Assembly: GCF_000376565.1 (NCBI RefSeq)
Contig: NZ_BARG01000061.1
Span: forward strand, 62,001-126,000
Origin: Streptomyces hokutonensis
Lineage (GTDB): Bacteria > Actinomycetota > Actinomycetes > Streptomycetales > Streptomycetaceae
DNA length: 64,000 bases
Reading direction: 5' to 3'
Within the stretch, counting starts at the first letter, position 1. Each line of letters opens with the position of its first letter. The notes under the pieces are model-generated. The model did no database searches, was not told where the DNA came from, and was given only the letters and a program-made list of their open reading frames with translations. This document shows positions 62,264-64,000 of the stretch, one piece after another. The translations under genes and the position numbers were made by a program.

Positions 62264-64000
62264 TCAGCCCTCCGCCAGCTCCGCCACCCCCGTCACCCGG
62301 TGCAGCGGATACGTGCGCACCTCGTCCGCCGTGTGGTCGTACGCCGTGACGAAGCCGCCCTCGACGCGGATGGGGGCGATGACGCGCTGGCTGGCGGAGC
62401 CCTCGGCGTTGACGTAGCCGATCCAGAGGGTGGTGCCGGTGAGGACGGCGGCCTGCATGGTGGCGAGGGTCTCGGCGGAGCCGGTGCGGGGGAGTTCGCC
62501 GGTCGGTGAGGGGGTCGTCTTGAGGGGTGTCGTGGAGGCGCGGTCGCCCGCCCTGATCGCGCGGATCGCCGCCGACAGGAGGGTCGTGTCGGGGGTCGGC
62601 GGGCCGTCCGGTACCGGTTCCGGAGCCGTGCGGGGCGGGGTGCGGTGGGCATGGGCGCGGGTGATGACGACATCGCCGTCCGCGGACTCGGCGGCCGGCG
62701 CGAAGCCCATCGCGCGCAGCCCGTCCAGGAGCGCCGCCGGATCCGCCTGCGCGGCCAGCACAGTGGGCGCCAGGCGGCGCAGCCGCAGGCCCGCCGAGCG
62801 TTTGTCCGCGAGGATCTCGCTGAGCACCGCGTCGTCGTCGCAGCGCACATACGCCGAGGCCGCGCCGATCCGCAGATGGCCGTGTCTGCGTGCCACGTCG
62901 TCGATCAGATAGGCGAGGGGCTGCGGAACGGGCGTACGGGAGTGCGCGGTGAGGAAGTCGTGCAGATCGGAGGCCGAGCGGCCGGCGTCCAGGGCGCGGC
63001 GCACCGAGCCGGGAGTGAAGCGGTACACCGTCGCCCCGCCCTTCGACTCCACGTCGGCGAGCACGTCCAGCACATCGGCCAGCGGCCGTTCCAACGGGCC
63101 CGGCGCCACCGCCGTCAGATCCGCCTGCAGCAGGACGTGGTCCAACGGCTCGGGCAGCAGCGGAGCGAGCAGCCGAGCGGCGGCGGCACTCGCCACGGCC
63201 TGCTCGGCGGGGGAGAGGGGTTCGGGGAGCGTGGGCGCGCGGTGGTGGACGGGCAGCTTGTCACCGGCATCGGAAGGGGTGTCCTTGGCGGCCGAGCCCT
63301 TCGCTGTTGCAGCAGCGCTCCCGGGAGCCGTCCCCTTCGCCGCCCCCAGCAACGCCCGCCCCTGCCCCGACAGGGCCCCCCGCCCCGTCACCCCCAGCAA
63401 CTCCGCCTCGTCCAGCGCCCAGCGGGCCAGGCGGCTGCGCAGGTCGTCCTCGGACTGCGGCGCCGCACTCCCCGTCCCACGCGGCGGCCGTTCCCACCGC
63501 AGCCGGGCCAGCAGAGACTCCGTGGACGGCGAGGTGCCCTCCGGAAGCGCGGCGAGCAGCGTGAGCACCCGGTGCCGTACCTCCGGGGCGGCCGAGCGGT
63601 CCAGGCCGGGGCCCAGCGCCGACAGCGTGCGTTCCTTCGCGTCCCGCCCGCCGACCAGCCCGGACGTCCGGGTCGCCGTCAGCCAGGTCTCCGCGAGGTG
63701 CGCCCACCGCTGCGCGGCCGGCTGTTGCAGCCACTCGTCGTAGGCCGGGGTCGCCGCATACCGTTCGTCCGCCTCGCCGTCGGACGCCAACAGGCCCGCC
63801 GCATAGGCGAGTTCCACCCAGAACGCGGCGACCGGCTCCGCCAGGTCCAGCGCGACGGCGGTCCGCTTCAGGTCGCGGATGCTGAGACCACCGGCCCGCA
63901 GCACCGTCGGCCCGCCCTCGTCCCAGTCCTTCAGCAGCTCCTCGACCGTAGCCAGCGCCGTGTACGCCTGCCCGGCCGCCGCCGCGTCCACAACCTGTGG
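62264..64000 (-). CDS. Helicase-associated protein with WYL-like C terminus, 5' end missing
   Basis: The frame stays open to the window edge, leaving the C-terminal 578 residues. The XPB/Ssl2-type helicase C-terminal-domain family signature is visible (LQADLTAVAPGPLERPLADV, YRFTPGSVRRALDAGRS, YLIDDVARRHGHLRIG). The last 70 residues, LWIGYVNAEGSASQRVIAPI and onward, resemble a WYL ligand-binding fold. Such proteins are neighbours of XPB helicases in Streptomyces and may modulate them. The start cannot be given. Confidence 0.8.
   Translation of the reverse strand, partial: PQVVDAAAAGQAYTALATVEELLKDWDEGGPTVLRAGGLSIRDLKRTAVALDLAEPVAAFWVELAYAAGLLASDGEADERYAATPAYDEWLQQPAAQRWAHLAETWLTATRTSGLVGGRDAKERTLSALGPGLDRSAAPEVRHRVLTLLAALPEGTSPSTESLLARLRWERPPRGTGSAAPQSEDDLRSRLARWALDEAELLGVTGRGALSGQGRALLGAAKGTAPGSAAATAKGSAAKDTPSDAGDKLPVHHRAPTLPEPLSPAEQAVASAAAARLLAPLLPEPLDHVLLQADLTAVAPGPLERPLADVLDVLADVESKGGATVYRFTPGSVRRALDAGRSASDLHDFLTAHSRTPVPQPLAYLIDDVARRHGHLRIGAASAYVRCDDDAVLSEILADKRSAGLRLRRLAPTVLAAQADPAALLDGLRAMGFAPAAESADGDVVITRAHAHRTPPRTAPEPVPDGPPTPDTTLLSAAIRAIRAGDRASTTPLKTTPSPTGELPRTGSAETLATMQAAVLTGTTLWIGYVNAEGSASQRVIAPIRVEGGFVTAYDHTADEVRTYPLHRVTGVAELAEG

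Overview
The window is chromosomal DNA of very high G+C content from an actinomycete, almost certainly a Streptomyces. The grounds are the codon usage, frequent GTG/TTG starts, a TTA codon confined to a tiny gene, many apparently leaderless genes (TANNNT about 7 nt before the start codon), and marker genes such as cdgB-type GAF-PAS-GGDEF, WXG100/polymorphic toxin, TerD/DUF1266, XRE-DUF5753/DUF397 pairs and a HelD-type protein. From memory, the gene order resembles the S. coelicolor core region around SCO4266 (SoxR-controlled oxidoreductase) to groEL2 and the murQ locus; no search was run. There is no prophage, IS element, rRNA, tRNA or CRISPR array that I can see.

Layout. 1-6.1 kb: partial rhomboid-like protein, FAD oxidoreductase, a structured leader RNA ahead of a 38-residue TTA-containing peptide, and a SoxR-box operon of quinone oxidoreductase plus MFS exporter, then a pentapeptide-repeat protein. 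6.1-13 kb: a divergent pair sharing a tandem palindromic operator (one gene is an M1 peptidase lipoprotein), a WXG100 / polymorphic toxin / putative immunity locus, a GNAT-NUDIX fusion, and a decayed stretch with a frameshifted ATP-binding regulator and an XRE regulator fused to a cytidine deaminase remnant. 13-20.9 kb: DUF1266, TerD, ArfB, an ECF sigma factor with SnoaL-like tail, a GNAT, a flavin reductase, the diguanylate cyclase with an upstream Crp-type site, and a carbohydrate-binding membrane protein. 21-26 kb: a small secreted protein with an apparent ACG start, a PfkB sugar kinase, nagA and nagK facing a sugar-binding lipoprotein across two DasR-type (dre) sites. 26-30 kb: otsB, otsA and a GpgS-like glycosyltransferase. 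30-36 kb: SAM-I riboswitch and thrC, a ThiS/MoaD-like sulfur carrier, cold-shock protein, orphan groEL with two CIRCE operators, and an old-yellow-enzyme oxidoreductase. 36-43 kb: mostly small conserved or hypothetical genes, a metallophosphoesterase, an XRE/DUF397 pair and a ricin-type lectin. 43-46.5 kb: MurNAc-type PTS EIIBC, murQ etherase and an RpiR regulator. 46.5-50.5 kb: small genes, two mycothiol-type enzymes, an HD hydrolase, and cutC with its own dre-like site. 50.5-54.8 kb: an STAND NTPase with 14 WD40 repeats, translationally coupled to a small helical protein carrying the same short C-terminal motif. 55-64 kb: MFS/ArsR pair, HelD-like ATPase, XPB-type helicase, NUDIX hydrolase, lipoprotein-like membrane protein and a partial XPB partner with a WYL-like end.

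Themes. Amino-sugar and cell-wall recycling recurs (nagA, nagK, murP/murQ/murR, a sugar-binding lipoprotein, dre sites, possibly cutC). Stress control is written in recognisable operators (SoxR box, CIRCE, SAM riboswitch, Crp-like site). The most unusual item is the two-gene NLR-like locus at 50.5-54.8 kb, where a shared RxYQAxRD motif at the effector C terminus and the NTPase N terminus suggests prion-like (amyloid) signalling in a cell-death or defence pathway.
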